A stretch of 64,000 nucleotides of DNA from NCBI RefSeq assembly GCF_905115235.1, contig NC_051853.1:49721467-49785466 (forward strand), read 5' to 3'. The translations under genes and the position numbers were made by a program. Source of the stretch: Hermetia illucens. Its lineage: Eukaryota > Arthropoda > Insecta > Diptera > Stratiomyidae. Positions 42,422-52,384 of the stretch are shown in pieces (the first letter of the stretch is position 1; every line of letters begins with the position of its first letter). Below the pieces are notes generated by a model. The model made no database searches. It was not told the origin of the DNA and saw only the letters and a list, made by a program, of their open reading frames with translations.

Positions 42422-43719
42422 GTAAGTATCTTTTTTCACCTCGTCATCCACCAGATGCGACATTAACTCTGGCTACAGGCTCCAGACAGGAGCCGACGTC
42501 TGGTTGCACTATGGCTGACTTATGGCAACCGAGTGAAAAATCAATTTTTAGCGAAATCTTATTGGTCGAGGTCATTACCTCGATTGTGCGGCACTGCTTC
42601 GTTGCCAAAAGTCTGAATGAAAATGTACTTGTGTCGATATGGCCGTATATTGTCCATTACGCATCTTTCGTTGGCATCTTGACAGACAATTGTGGACCCT
42701 GTCAGCAAAGTGCCATCAGGAGGAAATGTAGAATGTATTGAACGCTTTGCCATCCGCCTCCTCCTACTCCATTTCCTCAACAAGCTTTCAATAAATTCCT
42801 TTGCGAAATAATAGATAAACAAATGTATTCTATCTTGATTTTGATTTTGTGGCGCTTCCACTCCAGGCTGGGGCTCTGATTTGCTTCACCCACTCGTCTC
42901 ATGCGGCTGCACGGAGTGATACCGCTGCGGGTCGACGTAGCGTGTTGTTGGTTTGGTGCGAGGCTTCTAAAAATAATCGGCTGATGCTCCAATCCGATTG
43001 GAAAAGAAAAATGGATCGAGTCGTGTGTGTAAGGTTGGGTTTGGAACAACCTGCTTTATTTATTGTTCCTGAGATTTTCGATTTAGCGAAACACCATTAC
43101 AAACGCTTCCTCTGTGGCAGCGGGAACTTTTCTATAATGTAAATTCTATTTTGGTGGAAATTTAGTTTTTCTACAATTGCTTTCTGAATTGTTCTTTTGA
43201 TTGATGTGTAAGGGGATCTAGCGATTAGCTCCAGAAAAGTAATAGCTTTCGGAGGTCTGGATTGTATGGAACGAAATTTCAGATATCTCGTGTCTCGGGT
43301 GTTTTATAAATCCAAATCGTGACATTATGTGAAATGAAATTTTCTTTCAGAATATAAAAAAAGGCACAAATTTTTTTTAGCAGGGCTCATAGTTGGCACC
43401 GAAAAATGGAATGCCTTACAAGTGCCTATGACTACCTATTTCGAGGAGGTGCTTAAACAATCGCTTACGCTTAGCTTTGTTACTAGAAAGGTTACTTAAG
43501 AATCGCCATTCGCTTATTGTTGAAATCGCCTGAATATTACTGGAAAATGGTTTTAATTATTAAAGTAATGAGAAAATAACAGTCAACTGATCGGGCTATG
43601 ATTGCTTTCATTATTTACCAACGGCTTCTGGACTTTTTATTTAGAAAATTGTCTCTAGTCTCAAAATATAGGTTTATTTGGAATTGATAAGCTTTGTTAT
43701 TGTTACAATTAGTTCTTCC
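42422..43719. other. Zdhhc8 intron 1, first part, unassigned
   Basis: No exon or repeat motif recognised. Open frames at 42511-42741, 42849-43142 and their minus-strand shadows have unremarkable sequence. Confidence 0.4.
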
Positions 43720-44460
43720 GTCATCAGTTCAATATTTGATGGTCAATATGATGTCCCACTTCATTTTTTTTGTATAAAATTTGAATGAAAATTTTTACAA
43801 TTATATCATAAAGGATACATATTGGGTTACAGAATAGGGAATTAATTGGAAGTCCTTTTTTGTATTCGTTTAATCTTGGGGTCTTCTTTATCCTGGTCCG
43901 CAAATTTTCCATTCGGTTCAAATCAGGAGAGGTAGCAGTCCAATCTTCTGAAACGTTCGCGAAATGCGTATAAATCGCTTCATAAATAGTCAAAGGTCCT
44001 TGGGATCGAACTTCATCTTGCATCAAAATCACTGTTTATCTGCCCTTGATGGACATTATTGAGGCATTTTTAAAACACGGGGAGGAATTTTGCTTAGGGA
44101 ATCGAGGGAGTCTTAATTTCCCCATCCAATTGATGGCGGGGTTTGTAGCCACTTCGGTCATATTGCTTCCAGGAAGAAGAGAGCCAGCATCTGATGGATT
44201 GTCTCTGCTCTGGACGAAATCACAGGTCACATAACTGGGAGGATATTTTCCATATAGTGTTTTCCATTTACGCTTCTTCTTTGATAAAGTGTAGTCCGAG
44301 TTTCGAACACTGCTTGCTTCGCCAGCTGTTATGATTTTTTTACTAATTTCAAACTTCCTCACTGTTCTGTTCTTTTGATTGCGCGTTGGAGATATTTTCA
44401 AACATAGTTTTCGCTCGAAAAATTCACTCCCATTGTTTTGAAGTAAGCCACCCTGTATAT
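43720..44460 (-). mobile_element. Tc1-like transposon remnant
   Basis: Minus strand. At 44401-44036: ISPTRNQKNRTVRKFEIS and RKWKTLYGKYPPSYVTCDFV, the latter like a stretch downstream of the DNA-binding domain. At about 43960-43900: DWTATSPDLNRMENL, the Tc1 DWPxxSPDLNPIENL motif around the second catalytic Asp, with N-P altered to N-R. The outer end at 44440-44456 reads (minus) CAGGGTGGCTTACTTC beside TATA, which suits a Tc1-type terminal repeat next to a TA target. The middle is scrambled. Dead copy. Confidence 0.6.
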
Positions 44461-45254
44461 ACCCTTTGGGACGGCAATTACTTCGTTTTTCAAAGGCGCT
44501 AGGAGTTGGTAAAATATATATATTTCAGGTTGAAACGGTTCAAGATCACTCGCAGGATATTGGCAGTTCATTTTGATAGGATGGTTGCTGATTCAACCCA
44601 AATTCATTACTTCATCAAAGTCGTCCAAAAGTTCTTATTTCTTTCTGAAATAGAATTAAAGTAGAATCTAAGAAGTAAAAGGTTTGGCCCAAATCGGTCG
44701 AAAATATGTAAACAACAGCTTTAATCAATACATCAGTTGTAGAGCAGGCTGACCATCACAATCGAGCCTCTCGACAGCCACTATAAACCGGCTTTTGATT
44801 ACACATTGTAGAGTGGTATTCCTCCTAAGAATATTGATGAAAGATTGGATCATGAAACTGATGATACCTTCATAAACATCAGGAAAGACGCTAATAAATC
44901 TTGGAATTCACTTGAAAGCCCGCTGTTGACTGTTTTGCCATACCATCCGTTTTGCCACTCCTTTCATGAAAGCGTATACTGATAAGGTCGTACGTTGTAT
45001 GGTGAAGACCGAGTTTGAGGGGGAGTTTGCGCGCCGATTGGAGATAATAAAATCGTGGCAATCAACATCCATTCATCAATCCAGTGTTTTTATACACTTT
45101 TGATGTGATGTAGTAGAATAGCGATGATTGAGAGGCTATCAACAGACGAGTAAATGCGTTTTTGTGCAAATAAGAGCGCTAAAATAGAATTTACGAGTAG
45201 TTGACGGACACTAACTCACTTTGTCAGCGAGAAAGGAGCGCGCTTGATGTGCAT
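44461..45254. other. Unassigned stretch
   Basis: No motif recognised; it may contain further decayed sequence of the adjoining RTE-like element. Confidence 0.35.
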
Positions 45255-45650
45255 TAATCCGATATACATCGCTCAGTCTTCGGCAGGTCGCTACTATTGA
45301 CAATGATTGGTCGTCAAAAACTCTATTGCATTCTACTTCAGTCGCGGGCTGTCCTGCGTGAAGCTGAAAAAAACATCATCTGCGTAGAACATCGTGTATT
45401 TACCTCAGCGCAAGAGTTCCTCTGACACTCTGCTGCCGCACTGTATACCAGATCAGTTTACTTGACGCAAACGCCTTTTCTTGATTGAGGAATGCAATGT
45501 AGAGAGAGGAATATTTCTTACGGTGTTTCTCAATGAGTAACCACGTAGCAGTAGTTCCATAGTTGTTCACAAATCCGTCTTGGTTCACGGTATTTTGAAT
45601 TTGGTTATCAAGAATATGTTCAGAAATTGTCTTGCTATAGGATCACAACC
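45255..45650 (-). mobile_element. RTE/BovB-like LINE fragment (RT)
   Basis: Minus-strand RT pieces: NTVNQDGFVNNYGTTATWLL, IEKHRKKYSSLYIAFLNQEK, AFASSKLIWYTVRQQSVRG, followed by YTMFYADDVFF at about 45400, the catalytic box. This is the RTE-clade order (NQxGFVKNxGTxDAI ... LLIEKHREK ... FLDLEKAF). Pieces between FxDxEKAF and YADD are missing. Confidence 0.8.
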
Positions 45651-45887
45651 GAATTAGAATGTAGTTTGGACACTCCACCAAATATTGGTTCGCCGGCCGT
45701 TCTTGTCGTTAAGGCAACAGAAGTGTTGGATTTAGACAAGACGATATAGGTCTTTCTTGCTATAGGTAATAGCGATCGCTTTCTTTTTTCGGCATTCTCA
45801 CAGACCCCTATTTGAACATCGCCATTCCAGTTGCTAATGAACCGCTTACCAAGCTTTGGAGACCGCGAGGGTTGCGTGAACCGTTGT
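45651..45887. other. Unassigned spacer
   Basis: Short spacer between the RTE-like fragment and the repeat at 45888; nothing recognised. Confidence 0.35.
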
Positions 45888-46085
45888 CGTTAGCGCCCTC
45901 TAGCGTGACAACAGAAAAACCCCTATTTTTGAAGATAGGTGTATAAGTTGCTCTGTATTTCAATAGTGAACTATGCTATCGGGCAGAAAACTGCTAACTT
46001 ATTACACATGTCCAAAGTATTAATAAATATGTGGTGAAAAATTCGTATTTGCATCTTCATCCAGTTCTTCACCAAAAAATTCTAA
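45888..46085 (+). repeat. Second dispersed repeat ('GCCCTCTAGCG' repeat), copy 2
   Basis: Parallels 5605-5800: AGCGCCCTCTAGCGTGACAA, GTATAAGTTGCTCTGTATTT, AATAAATATGTGGTGAAAAA, CATCCAGTTCTTCACCAAAA. It is followed immediately by the 5' end of a full-length 0.78 kb repeat. Confidence 0.7.
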
Positions 46086-46087
46086 AC

Positions 46088-46890
46088 AAGTCGGGAAACT
46101 GGAAGCTGGGCGCTTCAGGTACGAAAGGTTTTGTGTATTTCTTAGTACGTAGCACGTAATATATGCATATGTCCACTTTCGGGTGATATTGACATTGATA
46201 GTCTTCAATTTTCAAAGAAGCAACAACTTCGACGTATTATAAATTTGTTAGTAATAGTGCGATTTCCATCAAACTTGGTATGATCGTGCTCTACATTATA
46301 GCCTACATCACTGCAGAATTTCGTGCCGCTAGGATGATTTTAAGGGGGGTTTCCAGCCAATTACAAAAAATTATAGTAATATACTATTATTAACTTTCTT
46401 TGAACAGATATCGGCATGGAAGGTATTTCGGAGCCCAGGCACCATATAGTGGCAGCCTCCTGATTTTTTTCAGATTTTTCGGTTTAGTAGTTTCTGAGAA
46501 TGGCCCCCTTAAAGAAGTGATCACTTTCAACCCCCCGCGCTCCCCACCCTTCCAACGAATGTCAAAACTAATACCGGCTTCGAAAAGTACTAATCGAGAC
46601 CTTTGATTTGATACCCCACATGACTATATTTGATGAAAAAAAATTTTACACCTCCCTTTTGCATGTATGGGGGCCCCCCCTTAAGTTCAACGTAAAAGGA
46701 TGTAACTCACTGTATGTGTGAGCGTTCACAGTTCCCACCTTTCTACCAAATTTGGTGTCAATCGCTATAACAGCCTCCGAGAAAAATGCGTGTGACGGAC
46801 AGACAGACAGATAGACAGACAGGCAGACAGACAGACGGTAAACCGATTTTAATAAGGTTTTGTGTTTACACAAAACCTTAAAAAGGCGAA
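46088..46890 (+). repeat. Dispersed 0.78 kb repeat, full-length copy
   Basis: Reference copy of the family. It begins ACAAGTCGGGAAACTGGAAG and continues GGTACGAAAGGTTTTGTGTA, GCGATTTCCATCAAACTTGG and TTTCTTTGAACAGATATCGG. Further on come CCCCACATGACTATATTTGA, TACCAAATTTGGTGTCAATC and a run of CAGA units (46797-46834). It ends with the hairpin AAGGTTTTGTG-TTTA-CACAAAACCTT (46853-46878) and AAAAA. There is no long open frame. The 5' subterminal AAAGGTTTTGTG repeats one hairpin arm. Confidence 0.85.
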
Positions 46891-47039
46891 AAAAGCCCTT
46901 CACACTGCCTTTCCCCTTAAGAGGCCATCCCGTGTGACGGCTTTAAGAAATTGATTCTATTTGTTTTGCATAAACGTAATCCAGAGAAGGAGAGAGCAAA
47001 GTTACAGCAGCGGAAAAGTAAGGTGTTTAAGTTCACAGT

Positions 47040-47590
47040 GCGTACACATGAACTTTCAAACGAGTTTTTGTTCACAAATCCGGCTTGGTTCACGGTATTT
47101 TGAATGCAATTTCCAAAACCATGCAAAAAATTGAATTTTCAATATTTTCAAAAAATTCGACCACATATTGAATGCGTGGGCTAACAAAGTAGAGTAGAGC
47201 TCTGGCACCACACCATCCAGTTCCTTGTAAAGCGCAAATATCAATGCGCCTGTTCCGAAAAGCTCTTGCGAGTTCTTCCATCTAACCAGTGATAGTGCCA
47301 CTATTTAGTGTATATTCACTAATTTGTATGGCTCGCACTAATTAGCTTATGTCCTGATGCTGCGCCGTCAATGCATCAAGACCTTGCTGATTTCTCGACA
47401 GAACCGGGTCACGACCTTGGGCGTCGACTGAAGCGTAGGCGGACCCTCTAGCATTTCTCTGAGACTTGTCAAATATCATGATATATTTTTGTAACGACAT
47501 TGCATGCATTTGTTTGGTCGGCCTGTCACGGGACCTGCCACCAAAAGAGATCAAATAATAAGTTTTTTTTGAATCCCTCCGCATATTTCA
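47040..47590 (-). mobile_element. RTE/BovB-like LINE fragment (5' end, internally deleted)
   Basis: The minus strand from 47590 to 47340 is leader-like sequence. Then SGTITG followed by MEELARAFRNRRIDICALQG (47281 down) resembles the start of the AP endonuclease (GTLTGRxxEVAxxxxRRRIDIxxLQETxW). The sequence then jumps to QNTVNQAGFVNKNS (about 47100), which belongs to the RT. Most of the endonuclease and the linker are therefore deleted. Confidence 0.7.
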
Positions 47591-47599
47591 GGATGACCT

Positions 47600-48409
47600 A
47601 TTAAAGCAAGAACTAAATCTAGGTTGCAGGGAGAATTTATACTCCTTGAAGCTGAGCTGAAAATTGAAATCCTGCTAATTAACATCTTCGCTACTCAAAT
47701 AATCCTCCAGTGTGATACAGTGGAACCACACAGATCGAGGATCTGTATAGGCGTGTTAGAGTAGCTTTTGCAAATAACGAGCGCACATAGAAAATTTTCT
47801 GCTAGAAAAAAAAAAATTCTTGCAAATTTTACTAACATTAACGACATTGTAGCTGCACAATGAATTTACTTAATACGTTGTAAACTGTCATTGTCGTATA
47901 GTCGCGTAACCGACTCGATGGGGCAGAAGATTCTCCGTAGGATCTTCTGCCTAAATTGTGATGTGAGCCAGCAATTCTCTTGTTTTTGCAACTTAAGGAT
48001 GTCCAATACCCTGAAAACTGCTTTTTATAGCATATAGAGTTTTCGAAATTTGAGTCTCTTACTGTTAGTTGGTTTTACAGGAGATCCTTGCAATCAATCT
48101 CGATAATGGTTGAGTTTTGCTTTTTAAAAAATAAAATAAAATATTTTCTACTGTGTTTGATACTAGGTCTGAATCTTGTGGCGCTTGTTGCAGTTGAAAG
48201 AACCTGGACTTCATGGTTGCCAGTTGACTCATCTATTAACCCGGTGAACAATATCTAATCACAATTTAGACGAATACCGAAAATACTACAATTTTTCTTA
48301 GAGAGTTGTCAGACGATTTTGGGGGAATTTTAGTGTTGTTTTGCCATGTGTGTCGACGTCATATGTAATGCGTTCGCGTCAGAACGGAAAAGTTCCCGAG
48401 GATAGTTCT
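47600..48409. other. Unassigned stretch
   Basis: A short inverted repeat GCAGAAGAT / ATCTTCTGC lies at 47932-47955. No coding or transposon motif otherwise. Confidence 0.35.
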
Positions 48410-48822
48410 AACAAGTCGAGAAACCGGAAGCTGGACGCTTCAGGTACGAAAGGTTTTCTTTGTTTGTTTCTTAGTACGTAGCACGTAATATATCCATATA
48501 TTATGTGAGAGTATCCACTTTCGGGTGATATTGACATTCATAGTCTTCAATTTTCAAAGAAGCAACAAATTTGAGGTATTATAACTTTGTTAGTAATAGT
48601 GCGATTTCCGCTAAACTTGGTAAGATCATGCTCTATATTATAGCCTATATCACTGCAGAATTTCATGGTACTAGGATGAACTTCAGGGGGGGTTTCTAAC
48701 CAATTACAAAAAATTGTAGTAATATACTATTATTAACTTTATTTAAACAGATATCGGCATGGAAGGTATTTCGGAGCCCAGGCACCATATAGTGGCAGCC
48801 TCCTGATTTTTTTCAGAACGGA
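48410..48822 (+). repeat. Dispersed 0.78 kb repeat, 5' half
   Basis: Starts AACAAGTCGAGAAACCGGAA and matches the 46.1 kb copy closely through GGAAGGTATTTCGGAGCCCA and AGTGGCAGCCTCCTGATTTT. It stops at TTTTTTTCAGA (about 48818), where LINE sequence begins. Confidence 0.85.
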
Positions 48823-49490
48823 AAGATTTTGATAGAACCGTAAGCGCATATCTGCTGTCTATATTGTTATCGACGGTAACTTTTGATTGTATATAGGAGA
48901 AGGATTTAACTTCTTCCAAATTGTGTCCTTTTATCTGAGTATCTCCTGTTGCCGGATAGCTGAGTGGTTAGAGCACAAGGCTGTCGTACGGCGTCACTGG
49001 TGGCCGTGGGATTTGTATCGTGATTTGACGTCGGATACCAGTCGACTCAGCTGTGAATGAGTACCTGAGTCAAATCAGGGTAATAATCTCGGGCGAACGC
49101 AATGCTGACCATATTGACTCCTACAATATACTGTAGTGTACCGTTACGGTCTTGAATGAAGTGCTCTAACACACTTCCAAGCCCTGATCCAATATGGATT
49201 GTTGCACCAACGATTATTATCATTATTATCTCTTGTTGCGGTTCTGAATGCTGATCCAGTCACCATAAATCTCGTCTCGTTTGAGTTGAAATGCAGCCCT
49301 ATTGTGCATACTTCCTTAAACAGTCTGAATAGTTCGCTTCTAAACATTAAATGTTTTGGTGACGTAATCCAGAAACCACCTGAAATATGGGAAAACAATT
49401 TCCGATAGACTTGGTATATGGTTGTTAAAACAATACGAACCTTCAGAGACACATATCCAGTCACATATTATGCTATATTTCACTAGTTCG
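48823..49490 (-). mobile_element. Non-LTR retrotransposon RT remnant, split by a SINE
   Basis: Minus strand: SELFRLFKEVCTIGLHFNSN followed by ETRFMVTGSAFRTATRD (49370-49240), then beyond the SINE TGDTQIKGHNLEEVKSFSYI and QSKVTVDNNIDSR (48950-48840). This is the segment after the catalytic loop (L..LFxExxxxGLxxNxxKTxxM ... EEVxxFxYLGSxVT), in order. The target duplication shows the two parts were one piece before the SINE came in. Confidence 0.75.
48953..49228 (+). repeat. tRNA-derived SINE, copy 3, with target-site duplication
   Basis: A box GGATAGCTGAGTGGTTAGAG at 48954; the B box region is shortened (GGCGTCACTGGTGGCCGTGG). The body is nearly identical to the 13.8 kb copy (GATTTGACGTCGGATACCAG, GTACCTGAGTCAAATCAGGG). 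The tail is CGATTATTATCATTATTA. Flanks are TCTCCTGTTGC (48942-48952) and TCTCTTGTTGC (49229-49239), 10 of 11 identical. Confidence 0.92.
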
Positions 49491-49494
49491 AACA

Positions 49495-50145
49495 AAAGTC
49501 AAGCACTTTTTTGATTTTTATAATTTTGGTAAATTACTGCTAAACGTAACCCATAAGTCGTGAATTGGTGCAACCTTTCCGTTTTTCAAGCCCGCTTCTT
49601 TAGTATTAGTATCATCGAATCGAATCAATCGAATTATATTCCAAAATTGGCTTATTCGTTTCAAGCTGAAGTTTAACGTTTGATAGCTGTAAGTTTTCGA
49701 CTCCATCTAGCTTAAACTATAAAAATATGAAGAGTTTGAAGATAATCTTAATTTGTTTATATTGGGCTCAGTCCCTCGTCACCATCCTGGTCTTCTTCAT
49801 TGTTTCCATTTTCAACAATGTCCTTCTCTTTAAAGAGTTCCCTATCTTGTCCCGGAAGAGGAAACCACTTTTTATTATCGCTGTTGGATGTTATAGTTTT
49901 CTCAATAGAGTTTCCTTCAATAAGCTATTCATATTTGTCGTTTACTTTTTCTCTGTTAACCTGTAAGGTTGCCATAAATCCCTATGTTCGTCTACCACTT
50001 CTACATACTCTCGCCGCCGATTTCGGGCAATATGTCAATGTAGACATGAATTGATGAAATTTTGTAGTTTGTGTGCTATTCTCACATAGTATCACAGAAA
50101 ATACTGGCCTCAATTTTATGTTGATTTCCGATTTTAGCCCCGCTA
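49495..50145. other. Unassigned stretch with an acidic minus-strand frame
   Basis: The minus strand at 49935-49765 is open and ends in a stop: WFPLPGQDRELFKEKDIVEN then GNNEEDQDGDEGLSPI. The acidic tail looks coding-like, but no family is recognised. The rest shows nothing. Confidence 0.3.
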
Positions 50146-50149
50146 ATGC

Positions 50150-50960
50150 GTTAAAGGTACGACGTACAAACTGCCTTCATCCAGATCGAGCAGGTGGCAA
50201 TTGGCGCGAGATCTTGGGCTGCACATCAATGAAGGCAAGACAAAATATATGGTGGCAACATCAGCACCGAAGACGAACCAACCAACAACATCAAACCGCA
50301 CTGGTCAAACAGGAAGAATAAGGATAGGAGAATACAACTTTGAGACCTTCGACAATTTCCCTTATCTAGGGTCGAAAATCACAATAAATAACAGCTACGA
50401 TGATGAAATCCGCGCACGGTTGTTGTCAGCCAACAGAGCCTATTTCAGCTTACAAAAACTGTTCTTCTCGAAACGTCTCCCCATAGGGTCAAAGCTCTTA
50501 CTGTACAAGTCTGCCAGTCCTCATGTATTCCTCGGAAACTTGGGTTTTTAGCAAGAACTCTTGGCCGCGTTCGAGAGAAAAATCCTCCGAAGAATTTTTG
50601 GCCCCCTACATGAGGATGGACGACTCCGTAGCCTACACAATGACGACATCTATGAGCGATACCATGACCGTCCGGTTGTGGATAAAATCCGGCTCAATAG
50701 GTTATGGTAGGCGGGTCACTTAATCCGTATGGATGAGGATGATCTCACCCGGAAAGTCTATAAGGGCAATATCTATGGTAGAAAAAGAAGACGAGGCAGA
50801 CCCTGCCTAAGATGGAGCGATGGCGTAGGGGAGGCCAGACAGCTTTTAGGGATATCGAATTGGTGGACCTCGGCGCAAAACCGGAATGTCTGGAGTTCCT
50901 TATTAAGGCAGGCCTAGACCGGATACCGGTTGTTGCGCCGTTGATGATGATGATAATGCG
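50150..50960 (+). mobile_element. Non-LTR retrotransposon, 5'-truncated (GAT-tailed group), copy 2
   Basis: Closely matches 7180-7965. It reads [60 protein letters not shown] and YSSETWVFSKN, then LHNDDIYERYHDRPVVDKI in another frame, GRKRRRGRPCLRWSDGVGEA, and the 3' end CCGTTGATGATGATGATAAT. It has fewer breaks than copy 1 in the shared part. Confidence 0.87.
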
Positions 50961-52384
50961 TTAATCGAGATCAAGTTCGGTGCACCCGTTAGCGGAAACA
51001 ACACTACCTTCATATACAAATGGTTCGACACCTTTTACGTGCTCCTCATTAATATAAATGAGAAGAATGCAGTAAATAGAACATGTCCATTGAAGCCCTT
51101 AACGTCCTTCAGGCAAGGCAACCTGAAGAAAGTCACTCATACCAAGAAAAAAGCATAGGTTAAAAAATGCAATCCTGGCGGACGGAACGTACCTCGATTC
51201 AAAACATGACATTTTTTGTCGTCATAAGGTAGATATAGTATAAACAAATTTATCATAACTTTAAGTACTCGTATATGCACACACACGAATATTCCCTTTC
51301 AGACTTGAATCTATGTATGTACCTTTGTGAATCTTCTCCGGAAAATTTTTTTATGGTTTTTCTAAATACTTCACAGACTATCTCATATTCAATCAAATAT
51401 TCATCGTTGAATATTTTGATATTTAATGTAGAAAAATATTACCGAAATCGTTTGCAAATCTGCACATTGAGAACACTGATACCGTAACGTTGCATCATGT
51501 ACGGAATTCTTCATTATTTATACTAATTACCCAATTTACCTGTTATGACTTCAGTTATCTCGACTGGTAGATATTTAACCAGGCGGGGACCATTAAAGTA
51601 TATTCTTCTCCTAATTACTCTGTATAAACGGAAATCATAAAAGCATAAAGTACCTAGACTAGTAGTTGAAGTCTGGTGTAAGTTTTATTAGTCGCTGTTT
51701 CAAATTTGCAGAAAAAGAATGTTTGCTCCGTTTTTGGCTAACATTTTTATTGTTTGCATTGACACTGATATCACTTTCGAGAACTAACTATTGGCTTCTT
51801 TAGTACATTATATTTTATGTAAGCCAATAGTTCCTTCTTTTAGTTTGATATAACCTATATAATAAGAAGGGAACAGTTGGTTCCCGAGATACAGTATTGG
51901 CAAAAAATAAAAATCCTTTTAGCCAAAAAGCGAATAAATGTTCTTTTTTAAACGAACCTATTAGTTTAGTTTAGGAACAATAAAACACAACAAATATCAG
52001 GCTCTAATCTGTGCAACATGTATAATTTTTAGTATAAGTGATTCTCGGAAGACTACAATGTCATCAGAATAAATCCATACACTTAACTAGAAATAGGATT
52101 ACTATAATGTGAGCATGGCCGAAAATAAGATAACGTAACTACAAATTCCTTGTTTCAGGCAAATTCCATCAACATCTCTTCTATCAAGAATGACCGAGAG
52201 TCATATGTTTTGCCTTTTTGGGCGGAATTTTTTGGCTGATTCATTAAACGCAATCTCGAGAGAAACCAAAATCTATTCGATTGATGGTGTGACTAGTTCC
52301 TCACGTTACTGTTATTGTATGGCTAAAAACTAAACTATTTTACCTTTGGGAGAAGTAGGTGTAATATTATAGTATTTTGTTTGT
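50961..52384. other. Unassigned stretch
   Basis: AT-rich DNA. A pair of related strings (ACTATTGGCTTCTTTAGT near 51786 and its reverse complement-like AGCCAATAGTTCCTTCTTTT near 51823) forms a weak inverted repeat. No coding motif. Confidence 0.35.

Noticed and set aside
42182-42466. 94-codon frame overlapping the Zdhhc8 start exon
   Set aside because: It is in a different phase from MPKCDVKTRYIPATF, low in recognisable sequence, and runs through the GTAAGT donor into the intron; a shadow.
46797-46834. CAGA/GACAGACA run considered as a CRISPR-like or satellite array
   Set aside because: It is a four-base microsatellite internal to the 0.78 kb repeat, with no spacers.
46853-46878. Helitron 3' end
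   Set aside because: The hairpin is right for one, but no CTRR follows and copies are not placed between A and T in a consistent way; left unclassified.
49727-50054. Plus-strand frames resembling a small multi-span membrane protein
   Set aside because: They are the complement of the acidic, more protein-like minus frame and consist of the Phe/Leu/Ser expected from that.
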